Below, piece by piece: positions 21,147 to 29,189 of a stretch of 64,000 nt of DNA. The notes under the pieces are model-generated. The model ran no database searches, was not told where the DNA came from, and worked only from the letters and a program-made list of their open reading frames with translations. Positions within the stretch are counted from its first letter, which is position 1, and each line of letters begins with the position of its first letter. Source of the DNA: Nocardioides aquaticus (GTDB lineage: Bacteria > Actinomycetota > Actinomycetes > Propionibacteriales > Nocardioidaceae); NCBI RefSeq assembly GCF_018459925.1, contig NZ_CP075371.1, positions 1,054,001 to 1,118,000 on the forward strand, in the 5' to 3' direction. The position numbers and the translations under genes are program-made.

Positions 21147-21551
21147 ATGCCCCCCAAGGCACGCGCTGCGGGCGCCAAGAAGGTGCGCCGCAAGGAGAAG
21201 AAGAACGTCGCTCAGGGCGAGGCCCACATCAAGAGCACGTTCAACAACACGATCGTCACGATCACCGACCCCGCCGGGGCGGTCATCTCGTGGGCCTCGG
21301 CCGGCACCGTCGGCTTCAAGGGCTCGCGCAAGTCGACGCCGTACGCCGCGCAGATGGCTGCGGAGGCCGCCGGCCGCCGCGCCCAGGAGCACGGCATGAA
21401 GAAGATCGACGTCTTCGTCAAGGGTCCGGGTTCGGGTCGCGAGACCGCGATCCGCTCGCTGGGTGCCATCGGCCTCGAGGTCGGCACCATCCAGGACGTC
21501 ACGCCCACGCCCCACAACGGTTGCCGCCCGCCCAAGCGCCGGCGCGTCTGA
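21147..21551 (+). CDS. rpsK: 30S ribosomal protein S11
   Basis: 134 aa. The S11 core includes [29 protein letters not shown] [15 protein letters not shown], and the C-terminal [18 protein letters not shown]. It has the usual N-terminal Lys/Arg stretch ([17 protein letters not shown]). GGAGAGAAGG precedes the ATG. S11 sits on the 30S platform next to the mRNA exit. Confidence 0.98.
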   Translation: MPPKARAAGAKKVRRKEKKNVAQGEAHIKSTFNNTIVTITDPAGAVISWASAGTVGFKGSRKSTPYAAQMAAEAAGRRAQEHGMKKIDVFVKGPGSGRETAIRSLGAIGLEVGTIQDVTPTPHNGCRPPKRRRV

Positions 21552-21580
21552 CCCCGAGACCGACAGGAGACTGAGGAACC

Positions 21581-22189
21581 ATGGCTCGTTACACCGGCCC
21601 CATGACCAGGAAGTCGCGCCGTCTCGGTGTCGACCTCGTCGGAGGCGACGCCGCCTTCGAGAAGCGCCCCTACCCGCCCGGCATGCACGGCCGCGCGCGG
21701 ATCAAGGAGAGCGAGTACCGCACGCAGCTGCAGGAGAAGCAGAAGGCCCGCTTCACCTACGGCGTGATGGAGAAGCAGTTCGTCAACTACTACGACGAGG
21801 CGTCGCGCCGCCAGGGCAAGACCGGCGACAACCTGCTCCAGATGCTCGAGTGCCGCCTCGACAACGTGGTCTACCGCGCCGGGTTCGCCCGCACGCGTCG
21901 CCACGCGCGTCAGCTCGTGGTGCACGGTCACTTCCTCGTGAACGGCCACAAGGTCGACATCCCGTCGTACCAGGTGACCGAGCACGACATCGTCGACGTC
22001 CGCGAGAAGTCGCTGGAGACCACGCCGTTCATCGTGGCGCGTGAGACCCACGGCGAGCGCGTCGTCCCGGCGTGGCTCGAGGTCATCCCGACCCGCATGC
22101 GCGTCCTCGTGCACCAGCGCCCGGTCCGGGCCCAGATCGACATCCCGGTCCAGGAGCAGCTCATCGTGGAGTTCTACTCCAAGAAGTAA
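21581..22189 (+). CDS. rpsD: 30S ribosomal protein S4 (Cys-less form)
   Basis: 202 aa. MARYTGPMTRKSRRLGVDLV lacks the N-terminal zinc cysteines, as is normal for actinobacterial S4, and the only cysteine is in LEMC-type MLECRLDNVVYRAG. The S4 domain (TRRHARQLVVHGHFLVNGHK) is intact. S4 nucleates 16S assembly and acts as a translational repressor of the alpha operon in E. coli. Two strong hairpins directly follow it, before rpoA. Confidence 0.98.
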   Translation: MARYTGPMTRKSRRLGVDLVGGDAAFEKRPYPPGMHGRARIKESEYRTQLQEKQKARFTYGVMEKQFVNYYDEASRRQGKTGDNLLQMLECRLDNVVYRAGFARTRRHARQLVVHGHFLVNGHKVDIPSYQVTEHDIVDVREKSLETTPFIVARETHGERVVPAWLEVIPTRMRVLVHQRPVRAQIDIPVQEQLIVEFYSKK

Positions 22190-22192
22190 ACG

Positions 22193-22213
22193 GTCGGGGG
22201 CTCCGCCCCCGAC
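22193..22213 (+). terminator. First hairpin between rpsD and rpoA
   Basis: 9-bp perfect stem (GTCGGGGGC with GCCCCCGAC) and a 3-nt loop, starting 3 nt after the rpsD stop. Very GC-rich, without a T-tract. The position immediately after the stop is typical of a terminator or an RNase-protecting 3' end. Confidence 0.75.
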
Positions 22214-22222
22214 TGCCCCCTC

Positions 22223-22255
22223 GGGGTCCGGGTCCGCCGTGCGGGCCCGGGCCCC
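22223..22255 (+). terminator. Second hairpin between rpsD and rpoA
   Basis: 13-bp stem, 22223-22235 with 22243-22255, containing two G-U pairs, and a 7-nt loop. It follows the first hairpin by 9 nt. The tandem arrangement makes efficient termination before rpoA likely and implies a separate rpoA promoter. Confidence 0.7.
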
Positions 22256-22283
22256 GGGACCGGTTCACGCCACCGTTGCCACC

Positions 22284-22312
22284 TTCTTGAACATCTGGGC
22301 CCTTCATATAGC
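22284..22312 (+). promoter_or_regulatory. Candidate rpoA promoter
   Basis: TATAGC at 22307-22312 lies in an AT-rich patch (CTTCATATAGC) that stands out from its GC-rich surroundings, about 27 nt before the rpoA GTG. TTCTTG at 22284 is 17 nt upstream; TTGAAC at 22287 is closer to consensus but only 14 nt away. It is placed just after the two hairpins, as expected for an internal promoter. Confidence 0.5.
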
Positions 22313-22338
22313 GGTCGGACCCGGAAAGGACTGATTCA

Positions 22339-23352
22339 GTGCTCATCGCACAGCGCCCCACCCTGTCGGAAGAGACCGTCGACGAGTTCCGTTCGCGGTT
22401 CGTCATCGAGCCGCTCGAGCCCGGCTTCGGCTACACCCTCGGCAACAGCCTCCGTCGCACCCTGCTCTCCTCGATCCCCGGCGCCTCGATCACCAGCATC
22501 AAGATCGACAGCGTGCTGCACGAGTTCTCGACCATCGAGGGGGTCAAGGAGGACGTCACCGAGATGATCCTGAACCTCAAGGGCCTCGTGGTCTCCTCCG
22601 AGCACGACGAGCCGGTCACCATGTACCTGCGCAAGTCGGGCTCCGGCGACGTCACCGCCGCCGACATCGCGCCGCCGGCCGGCGTCGAGGTCCACAACCC
22701 CGACCTGAAGATCGCCACGCTGTCCGACAAGGGCAAGCTGGAGATGGAGCTGGTCGTCGAGCGCGGCCGCGGCTACGTCTCGGCGGTCCAGAACAAGGGC
22801 GGCGACAACGAGATCGGCCGGATGCCGGTCGACTCGATCTACAGCCCCGTCATGAAGGTGACCTACAAGGTCGAGGCCACCCGAGTCGAGCAGCGCACCG
22901 ACTTCGACAAGCTGGTCATCGACGTCGAGACCAAGCCCTCGATCCTGCCCCGCGACGCCATCGCGTCGGCCGGCAAGACGCTGGTGGAGCTCTTCGGCCT
23001 GGCCCGTGAGCTCAACGTCGAGGCCGAGGGCATCGACATCGGCCCGTCGCCGGTCGACGAGCAGCTCGCGGCCGACCTCGCCCTGCCGGTCGAGGACCTG
23101 CAGCTGACGGTCCGGTCCTACAACTGCCTCAAGCGCGAGGGCATCCACACCGTGGGTGAGCTCATCAGCCGCTCGGAGCAGGACCTGCTCGACATCCGCA
23201 ACTTCGGTGCGAAGTCGATCGACGAGGTCAAGGCCAAGCTCGTCGAGATGGGCCTCTCGCTCAAGGACAGCGCGCCCGGTTTCGACCCGGCCACCGCGCT
23301 GGCGGCCTACGACGACGATGACGACGCCTTCGTCGAGGACGAGCAGTACTGA
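22339..23352 (+). CDS. rpoA: DNA-directed RNA polymerase subunit alpha
   Basis: 337 aa from a GTG with GGAAAGGA 10 nt upstream. N-terminal assembly domain ([36 protein letters not shown]), a linker, and the C-terminal helix-hairpin domain ([39 protein letters not shown]) that contacts UP elements and activators. It ends in an acidic tail ([14 protein letters not shown]) common in actinobacteria. rplQ follows after 81 nt. Confidence 0.98.
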   Translation: MLIAQRPTLSEETVDEFRSRFVIEPLEPGFGYTLGNSLRRTLLSSIPGASITSIKIDSVLHEFSTIEGVKEDVTEMILNLKGLVVSSEHDEPVTMYLRKSGSGDVTAADIAPPAGVEVHNPDLKIATLSDKGKLEMELVVERGRGYVSAVQNKGGDNEIGRMPVDSIYSPVMKVTYKVEATRVEQRTDFDKLVIDVETKPSILPRDAIASAGKTLVELFGLARELNVEAEGIDIGPSPVDEQLAADLALPVEDLQLTVRSYNCLKREGIHTVGELISRSEQDLLDIRNFGAKSIDEVKAKLVEMGLSLKDSAPGFDPATALAAYDDDDDAFVEDEQY

Positions 23353-23433
23353 TCACCCCGGGGGCGTCCGTCCCCGACCCGCACACCCCACTACCCGGGT
23401 ACCTGACACGGCCCGGGAGGATCGAGAAGAACG

Positions 23434-24057
23434 ATGCCCAAGCCCAAGAAGGGCGCCCGCTTCGGCGGCAGCCCGGCGCACCAGCGCCTGATCATGGCCA
23501 ACCTGTCGACCGCGCTCTTCGAGCACGGCCGGATCACCACCACCGAGGCCAAGGCGCGCCACCTGCGCCCGATCGCGGAGAAGCTGATCACCAAGGCCAA
23601 GAAGGCGCACCTCGGCGAGAACCCGCTGCACCAGCGTCGTGAGGTCCTGCGGACCATCCACGACAAGGGTGTCGTGCACCTGCTCTTCACCGAGATCGCG
23701 CCGACCTTCGCCGAGCGTCCGGGTGGCTACACCCGGATCACCAAGATCGGCCCCCGCAAGGGCGACAACGCCCCCATGGCGGTCATCGAGCTGGTGACCG
23801 AGGCGTACAGCGCCACCCCGCGCGCGGCTACCTCGCGCCCGGCCGCCGCCGCCGCGCCCGCCGCGACGGAGTCCGAGGACACGACCGAGGCCCCGGCCGA
23901 GGACGCGCCCACGGCGATGACCGAGGAGACCACGCCCGACAGCACGGTCGCCGAGTCCGAGGAGCCGGCCGGCGACGGCCCGGCGGCTGAGGACTCCACC
24001 GCGGACTCCACCGAGGACGACGCTGCGGACAGCACCGAGGGCGACACCAAGGCCTGA
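23434..24057 (+). CDS. rplQ: 50S ribosomal protein L17 with long acidic C-terminal tail
   Basis: 207 aa. The L17 fold covers residues 1-121 ([40 protein letters not shown]). The last 85 or so residues are disordered: first Ala-rich ([17 protein letters not shown]), then strongly acidic with repeated TAD/TED runs ([19 protein letters not shown]). E. coli L17 is 127 aa. Extended tails are known in actinobacterial L17, but the acidity is unusual for an rRNA-binding protein. It ends 18 nt before a strong hairpin. Confidence 0.97.
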   Translation: MPKPKKGARFGGSPAHQRLIMANLSTALFEHGRITTTEAKARHLRPIAEKLITKAKKAHLGENPLHQRREVLRTIHDKGVVHLLFTEIAPTFAERPGGYTRITKIGPRKGDNAPMAVIELVTEAYSATPRAATSRPAAAAAPAATESEDTTEAPAEDAPTAMTEETTPDSTVAESEEPAGDGPAAEDSTADSTEDDAADSTEGDTKA

Positions 24058-24075
24058 GCCTGGTCGTCACCCGCC

Positions 24076-24109
24076 GAGGGCCCCGTCACCGAGAGGTGGC
24101 GGGGCCCTC
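24076..24109. terminator. Shared terminator between rplQ and the convergent panE-like gene
   Basis: 15-bp stem, 24076-24090 with 24095-24109, one G-U pair, and a GAGA tetraloop. It lies 18 nt after rplQ. The minus-strand gene has its stop codon (24086-24088) inside the stem, so the structure can serve both strands. It marks the end of the alpha operon. Confidence 0.85.
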
Positions 24110-25076
24110 GTCGTCCGTCACGAGGGCGTCGAGCACGGCCGCGGCGTCGACGCTCCGGGGCCGGCCCCCGGAGACCGCGAGCTGCCGGGTGAGGGCCTGG
24201 ACGGCCGCGTTGACCGGGGTGGGGACGCCGTTCAGCCGCCCCAGCAGGACGATCTCGCCGGCGAGGTAGTCGATCTCGCTGGCCGTGCCGCGGGTCAGGC
24301 TCTGCCAGGTGGAGCCCCCGTCGCCGTCGCCGCCGACGTCGTCGCGGCGGCGGAGGTGGTCCCCCCGCCGCAGCCGGTCCTCCTCGGCGCTGACGCAGGG
24401 CAGGCCGAGCGCGTCGAAGAGTGTCTCGCCCTCCGCCTGCGCGCGACGTACGAGCTCCTCGGCGTCGTCACCGGGCACGACGGCCGCGTCGACACCGTTG
24501 CCGAGGTTCATCAGGAGCTTGCGCCGCTTCCACGCCACCACCTCGGCGCGCTCCTCGGACTCGAACCCGGCCCGGCGGAGATCGGCGGAGACCGCGGCGG
24601 TCACGCCGTCGGTGCCGTGCGGCACCCGACCGACGTCGAGCACCCCGGGGGCGGCCGCCGACTTCTCGACCACCAGCCCCGGCTCGAGGTGGGTGCAGGG
24701 GAGCATCACGCAGACGGCGTAGGTGCGGGGGAAGCGCCGCAGCACCTCGGGCTCGTTGGCCAGGCCGTTCTGCACGCACACGACGGGCGTCGCGGGCGGT
24801 GCGTGCGCGACCAGGTCCTCGAGCGCCGCAAGCGTCTGGTGGCTCTTCACGGCCAGCAGGACCACGGTGTCGTCGGTCCAGACGACGTCGGCGACCGCGC
24901 CGACGGCGGGCACGGCCACCGTACGGACGCCCCCGGCCGGTCCACCCGCAGCCCGTCCCGCTGGATCGCTTCCAAGTGCTCGCCCCGCGCCACCAGCGTG
25001 ACGGCCCTCCCGGCGTCGTGAAGACGCGCGCCGACGACACCCCGACCGCCCCGGCCCCCAGCACCACGTACCTCAC
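24086..25076 (-). pseudogene. Ketopantoate reductase (ApbA/PanE)-like gene with two frameshifts
   Basis: Three consecutive frames together give one protein. From the GTG at 25076: VRYVVLGAGAVGV (Rossmann GxGxxG); then VGARLHDAGRAVTLVARGEH and LEAIQRDGLRVDRPG in a second frame; then VRTVAVPAVGAVADVVW to the stop at 24086 in a third. The last frame carries LAVKSHQT, VVCVQNGLANEP and KLLMNLGN, typical of 2-dehydropantoate 2-reductases. The frame changes fall at a C4 run (25040-25043) and a C5 run (24930-24934). Adding one base to each restores 330 codons (993 nt). The family reduces 2-dehydropantoate with NADPH in CoA synthesis, but many paralogues have other substrates. It is either decayed or mis-assembled. 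Confidence 0.75.
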
Positions 25077-25117
25077 GCGCTCGAGGGTAGGCGGCCCTCC
25101 ACCCGTCCGCGGGTCGT

Positions 25118-25179
25118 GGTCGAGGAGCGAGCGGCGAGGGCGGTGCTCGAGGAGCGAGCGCCGCGAGTGTCTCGAGACC
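25118..25179 (-). repeat. Dispersed intergenic repeat, copy A
   Basis: On the minus strand it reads GGTCTCGAGAC, then ACTCGCGGCGCTCGCTCC, TCGAGCACC, and a second partial unit with CGCTCGCTCCTCGACC. The core matches copies at 26938-26980 and 29201-29240. The unit is partly duplicated here. It lies in the 248-nt gap between the panE-like gene and the HNH gene. Confidence 0.75.
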
Positions 25180-25202
25180 TGGGCCGGTGGTCGACGTGTG
25201 CT

Positions 25203-25225
25203 CTGCACGCACCTGGTGCGTGCAG
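25203..25225. terminator. 23-bp palindrome downstream of the HNH gene
   Basis: CTGCACGCACC, one base, then the exact reverse complement. As RNA it would form a stem of about 9 bp with a 5-nt loop. It is 100 nt past the HNH stop in the minus direction, next to another 10-bp inverted repeat (25260-25269 with 25284-25293). Likely a terminator for the HNH transcript; an operator role cannot be excluded. Confidence 0.55.
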
Positions 25226-25324
25226 ATCACCCATCGACGGGGCTGGGGTGGGCGTGCCGGTACCGCCGGTGGGCGTGCCCGGTCCGGCGGTACGGCTGCT
25301 GCTGGGGTGTCAGCGGTGGGTGGG

Positions 25325-26878
25325 TCAGAAGGGTGGGGTGTCGTTGCGGGGTGGAGGCTCGGCGGCGCCGTCCGGGTCGTCCGGTACCGGGGGCGGTGCC
25401 TGGTACGGGGTGGTGTCGGGTTGCTCGGGGAGCGGGTCGGGCGGTGGCCCGGGTGGGAGCACGTCGAGGGGGTGGGTCCCGGCGTGGGAACGCAGGTACC
25501 GCTGCCCGTCGGGGCTGGTCCACAGGTAGAGGCCGGGTCCGAGGACGTCGTAGTGCCATCCCATGTGGGTCTTCGCGCGGTGGTGCTGGCGGCAGGCGGG
25601 GGCGACGTTCCCTGTCTCGGTGAGCCCTTCGGGGTAGGGGATCACGTGGTCCATGTCGGAGTAGACCGCGGGGTTGGTGCACCAGGGGAACACGCACGTG
25701 GTGTCACGCAGCTGGGTCTGTTCGCGGAGCCGGTCGGAGCACTCGTAGGAGTCGCAATGGATGGACTCGGCCAGATCGATGACGGGCCGGATCGTGATCG
25801 AGGCGGCGGTGTGGGCCCACTGCCGGACCTGGGCGGTCGTGATCGGACCTGGGGCGGGGTGGCGGTTGTCCAGGCGGGAGAGCTGGGCCCCGCTGGTGGG
25901 GCTGGTGGTGCAGAACAGGGGGTTGAAGACGGCGCCGGGGATGTGGGCGTACAGCACCAGGTGCTTGCCGGTCGCCGGTGTCGCCCCCCCGGCGCTGGTC
26001 CCGGTGTCGGCGTTGTCGTCGGACAGGATCTGTTCGCCGAGGGCGAGGGAGCCGAGGGCTTGGGAGCGGCGGACGTCCAAGGAGTCGGTGGATCCGTCGG
26101 CGGCGAGGGTCTTCGCCCGGTCGCTGACGGCTGTTTCGAGGGCGATCGCGTCGGCGAGGTCGAGGCCGGCGTCGAGCTGCACGGTGCCATCGACGTGCTC
26201 ACTCAGCCCGATGCGGCAGTACCTGCCGTCAGCGGCTGCGCGGCGTTTCTCCTCGGCCGCTTCGGGGTCCCACCGCATCAGGGCTTCGTCGGTGATCCGG
26301 GTCAGCTGGGCGTAGGAGAGGGAGTGGGCGAAGGGGGCGACGAGTCGGTCGACCTCGGCGGCGCCGTCCTCGCACAGGCTCATGGTCTTCTCCGCGACCT
26401 GGCGTGCCCGCCACACCGGACACGCCCCGGAGAGGACGCGTTCCCACAACCTGGGCAGCCGGTAGCGCAGCTCCAACGTCACAGCGACCTGGTTGGCACC
26501 GGACCGGGTGGAGACACCGAGGACGGCGGACAGCTCGATGACGGCGGACTCGCGGACCAGCGGGCACCCGACCCCGCCCAGGGCGAGGCCGTGGTCGCCG
26601 TACCCGGCGATCCACATCGCCTCATCATCGGTGAGTGCCTCGTTGATGACGCACCACTCCACGATCGACTGCAGGACCGCGACGTCGGCTGCGGCCTGCA
26701 CGGCCTTGGCGTTCTTGACCACCGCGAGTGCCTCGACCCGGGTGGTCTCGCGTTGGGTGTCGAGTGCGTGGACCCATTCCCAGAACGAGGGGTCGGGTGA
26801 CATCACGGCCTCCACCTGCACGTCAACGTCGAGCGTCGGGTCGGGCCCGGTGCTGTCGTCGTCGGCGGTGGTGGTCAT
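25325..26878 (-). CDS. HNH endonuclease, DUF222/13E12 family, SOS-controlled
   Basis: 517 aa from the ATG at 26878. The N-terminal DUF222 helical region (WEWVHALDTQRETTRVEALA onwards) is followed at about residues 390-440 by the HNH nuclease: two Cys pairs (CVFPWC, ACRQHH region), the DMDHVIPY His, GNVAPAC, and HHRAKTHMGW. The C-terminus is Pro-rich. The frame stays open into the upstream DUF2786 gene, but the promoter and a perfect SOS box lie directly before this ATG, so the long fusion is not believed. TATACT ends 6 nt before the ATG and no Shine-Dalgarno site is present, which suggests a leaderless mRNA. DUF222/13E12 genes of M. tuberculosis are known members of the LexA regulon. Their biological role is unresolved. 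Confidence 0.88.
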   Translation of the reverse strand: MTTTADDDSTGPDPTLDVDVQVEAVMSPDPSFWEWVHALDTQRETTRVEALAVVKNAKAVQAAADVAVLQSIVEWCVINEALTDDEAMWIAGYGDHGLALGGVGCPLVRESAVIELSAVLGVSTRSGANQVAVTLELRYRLPRLWERVLSGACPVWRARQVAEKTMSLCEDGAAEVDRLVAPFAHSLSYAQLTRITDEALMRWDPEAAEEKRRAAADGRYCRIGLSEHVDGTVQLDAGLDLADAIALETAVSDRAKTLAADGSTDSLDVRRSQALGSLALGEQILSDDNADTGTSAGGATPATGKHLVLYAHIPGAVFNPLFCTTSPTSGAQLSRLDNRHPAPGPITTAQVRQWAHTAASITIRPVIDLAESIHCDSYECSDRLREQTQLRDTTCVFPWCTNPAVYSDMDHVIPYPEGLTETGNVAPACRQHHRAKTHMGWHYDVLGPGLYLWTSPDGQRYLRSHAGTHPLDVLPPGPPPDPLPEQPDTTPYQAPPPVPDDPDGAAEPPPRNDTPPF

Positions 26879-26884
26879 GCATCT

Positions 26885-26890
26885 AGTATA
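26885..26890 (-). promoter_or_regulatory. -10 element of the HNH gene (leaderless)
   Basis: TATACT on the minus strand, 6 nt before the ATG at 26878. Transcription would begin at or within a base of the start codon. The expected -35 position (around 26908-26914) has no consensus, as in many LexA-controlled or actinobacterial promoters. Confidence 0.65.
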
Positions 26891-26891
26891 G

Positions 26892-26907
26892 TCGAACACG
26901 CGTTCGA
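26892..26907. promoter_or_regulatory. LexA-binding SOS box
   Basis: TCGAACACGCGTTCGA, a perfect fit to the Gram-positive/mycobacterial SOS box CGAACRNRYGTTCG on both strands. It sits between the -10 and -35 positions of the HNH promoter, so LexA binding would block RNA polymerase. It is 31 nt from the dispersed repeat copy B. Confidence 0.88.
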
Positions 26908-26937
26908 ACGCTAGCTGGATCTGGGGGTTGTGGAGGG

Positions 26938-26980
26938 GGTCTCGAGACGGTCGCTGGCGCTCCCTCCTCGACCACCGGCC
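26938..26980 (+). repeat. Dispersed intergenic repeat, copy B
   Basis: Reads GGTCTCGAGACGG, TCGCTGGCGCTCCCTCC, TCGACCACCGGCC on the plus strand. It lies between the SOS box and the predicted true end of the DUF2786 gene (26991). It shares the TCGAGACg-TCGCTGGCGCTC core with copy C and, inverted, with copy A. Confidence 0.75.
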
Positions 26981-26990
26981 AGGGCGGCGC

Positions 26991-27736
26991 CTACGCCGGG
27001 GGAGGGGGCGGCGGGTGCCGCCCAGGCGCGTGCCGCCGAGGTCGGCCCGCTGTCCGGCGGCGAAGCCCTGGCCGGCGCCGCCGCCGGAGAGCTGGCGGGA
27101 GCGGGCGGTGCGAGCGTGCGGGTAGGCCTGGCCGGCGGCGTCCAGCACCTCGAGGGTGCGGTCCGCCAGGACGAGGGCGGTCGACCCGCCGGCGGCCCCG
27201 CGCTGCTCGGCGGAGGCCTGCGCCGCCTCCTCGGCCTGGAGGAGCCGGCGGGACACGGCGGCGGTGAACCCCGCCAACCAGCTGCGGCGGAAGGCGGCCG
27301 GGTGGTCCCACGACGGCACCGGGGTGGCCAGCATCCGGGTCGAGGCCTGCAGCAGCAGGCTGGTGAAGAGCACCTCGGCCCGCTCGAGGTCGCTGCGGTG
27401 CCCGAAGACGTGGAGGGTCCAGCCGGAGCCGTCCGCGTCCCGGCTGCGGAGCCGGACGACCTGGCAGCGCAACCGCATCGCCACCGTGCCGAGCAGGTCG
27501 GCCTTGTCGGCGGCGTAGGGCGCGTCCAGCGGGATGCGACGGTCCTCGACCGGGTCGGTGCCGGGGTCGGCGACGGCGAGCAGGGCGGCGTCGATGCCGT
27601 AGGACGCCACCAGCGCCGCGGCCTTCGCCGTGTACGTCTCGGCCTCGGCCTCGGTGGCCGCCGGGTCCTCGGCCTTCGCCAGCAGCTTGCGGACCTTCGC
27701 CAGCATCGCGGCGTGCGCCGCGCCCGTCCCGCTCAT
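26991..27736 (-). CDS. DUF2786 domain protein, stop apparently lost by a frameshift
   Basis: The ATG at 27736 is preceded by AGGAGAACCG. The N-terminal DUF2786 motif is clear (MLAKVRKLLAKAEDPAATEA, ETYTAKAAALVASYGID). The middle has VAMRLRCQVVRL and WTLHVFGHRSDLERAEVLFT, and the end has GQGFAAGQRADLGG. In the given sequence the frame does not stop here but runs through intergenic DNA into the HNH gene. One extra base in either G5 run at 26998-27002 or 27004-27008 would give a TAG at 26991 and a 248-aa protein ending just after GGTRRPLP, as family members do. The function is unknown. Coordinates show the predicted intact gene. Confidence 0.7.
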
Positions 27737-27854
27737 CGGTTCTCCTGACCTCGCCGGTGGTGCCCTCGATCCCGCGAGCGCCAGCATGCGGCATCGGGCC
27801 GACACCCCGCGGGCCCCCTCCACAGGCGACCCGGCGCGCACCGGCGTGCGGGCC

Positions 27855-28208
27855 TCACCAGGCGTCGTCGAGCAGGCGGCCGGCCTCGGACCGGCTCAGC
27901 CCGGCGCGGCGGGCCGCGGCGGCGTACCGCGCGGCCTCGGCGCCCACGTCGGCGACGGCCGAGCCGGACGGCGAGGCCACGAAGGTGCCGCGCCGGCCCT
28001 CGGTCACCACCACCCCGTCGGCCTCCAGCTCGCGGTAGACCCGCGCCACGGTGTTCACCGCGAGTCCCACGTCGGCGGCCAGCGCGCGCACCGTGGGCAG
28101 CTTCTCGCCGGCCTCCAGCCGTCCCGACGCGGCCCGGGACGCGATCGCGGCCCGGAGCTGCGCGAAGGGCGGCTCCGACGAGGTGGGGTCGATGCTCAGC
28201 GGTTCCAC
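27855..28208 (-). CDS. Short GntR-family transcriptional regulator (YtrA type)
   Basis: 117 aa from a GTG at 28208 (VEPLSIDPTSSEPPFAQLRA). The winged-helix part is complete (ASGRLEAGEKLPTVRALAAD, VGLAVNTVARVYRELEADGV, GRRGTFVAS). Only about 45 residues follow, which is the short YtrA-like architecture without a large effector domain. The open frame extends far upstream, but that part is antisense to the PfkB gene. YtrA-type regulators usually control adjacent transporter or metabolic genes. Here the divergent PfkB kinase gene (54 nt away) is the obvious candidate. Confidence 0.88.
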   Translation of the reverse strand: MEPLSIDPTSSEPPFAQLRAAIASRAASGRLEAGEKLPTVRALAADVGLAVNTVARVYRELEADGVVVTEGRRGTFVASPSGSAVADVGAEAARYAAAARRAGLSRSEAGRLLDDAW

Positions 28209-28262
28209 GACGACCAGCCTGGCACGTCCCGCGCGGCCCGCCCGAGGTGGTAGACCCTCCCC

Positions 28263-29189
28263 ATGGCCACCGACCAGCCGGCAGACCAGTCGCCAGAGCA
28301 GCTCCCGGGAGACCCCGCCACGGACCCGCCCGTCCTCGTGGTGGGCGAGGCCCTCGTCGACGTCGTCCTCGACCCGGACGGGGGCCGCCGCGAGATGCCC
28401 GGCGGCAGCGCCGCGAACGTCGCGGTCGCCCTGGCCCGGCTGGGCCGACCGGTGCGGTTCGCCACGTCGTACGCCCGTGACCGCCTCGGCGGCCTCGTCG
28501 CCGACCACCTCGCCGCCTCCGGGGTCGAGCACGCCGGGGACCCCCGCGTGCTCGCGCGCACCTCCACCGCGGAGGCCACGCTGGCGCCGGACGGCTCCGC
28601 CTCCTACGTCTTCGACCTCGAGTGGCGCCTCGGACCGATGCCCGACCTCACCCCGCGCGCGGTCCACGTCTGCTCCATCGGCGCGGTGCTCGACCCCGGC
28701 TGCCGCGACGTCCTCGCGGCCCTGGAGCGGTTCGGGGACGCGGCGCTGGTGACCTACGACGTCAACGTGCGTCCGTCGATCACCGGGACCGGGCCGGAGG
28801 TCGTCGCGCGCGTCGAGCGGGTCGCCGCCCTGGCCGACGTCGTCAAGGCCAGCGACGAGGACCTCGAGGCGCTCTGGCCCGGGCTCGGCGAGGCCGGCAC
28901 GGCGCAGCACCTGCTCGGGCTCGGCGCGAGCGGGGTCGTCGTGACCCGCGGCGCGTCCGGCGCCGCGTGGTACGACGGTCGCGGCGTCACCGAGGTCGGG
29001 GCGGTCCTGCTCGGCGTGGCCGACACCATCGGGGCCGGCGACACGTTCTCCGCGGGCATCCTGGACGCGCTGTGGGACGACCCCGACCGGGACCGCGCGG
29101 AGGTGCTCGCCCACGCCGCCCGGCTCGCCGCCGTCACGGTCTCGCGTCCCGGCGCCGACCCGCCGTGGCGCCACGAGGTGACCGGCTAG
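28263..29189 (+). CDS. PfkB-family carbohydrate kinase
   Basis: 308 aa. Signatures: PGGSAANVAVALARLGRPV at residues 46-64 and the C-terminal DTIGAGDTFSAG at 254-265 with catalytic Asp260 in GAGD. The substrate is not predictable; similarity of layout to fructokinase or 2-keto-3-deoxygluconate kinase is generic. TAGACC at 28251-28256 lies 6 nt before the ATG, and there is no Shine-Dalgarno site, so a leaderless mRNA is likely. It is divergent from the GntR gene. The last 4 nt overlap the end of the convergent flavoprotein gene. Confidence 0.92.
   Translation: MATDQPADQSPEQLPGDPATDPPVLVVGEALVDVVLDPDGGRREMPGGSAANVAVALARLGRPVRFATSYARDRLGGLVADHLAASGVEHAGDPRVLARTSTAEATLAPDGSASYVFDLEWRLGPMPDLTPRAVHVCSIGAVLDPGCRDVLAALERFGDAALVTYDVNVRPSITGTGPEVVARVERVAALADVVKASDEDLEALWPGLGEAGTAQHLLGLGASGVVVTRGASGAAWYDGRGVTEVGAVLLGVADTIGAGDTFSAGILDALWDDPDRDRAEVLAHAARLAAVTVSRPGADPPWRHEVTG

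Noticed and set aside
25187..26800. A 537-codon plus-strand frame opposite the HNH gene
   Set aside because: Composition is repetitive Gly/Val/Asp/Gln without any motif, while the minus strand has a clear DUF222/HNH protein.
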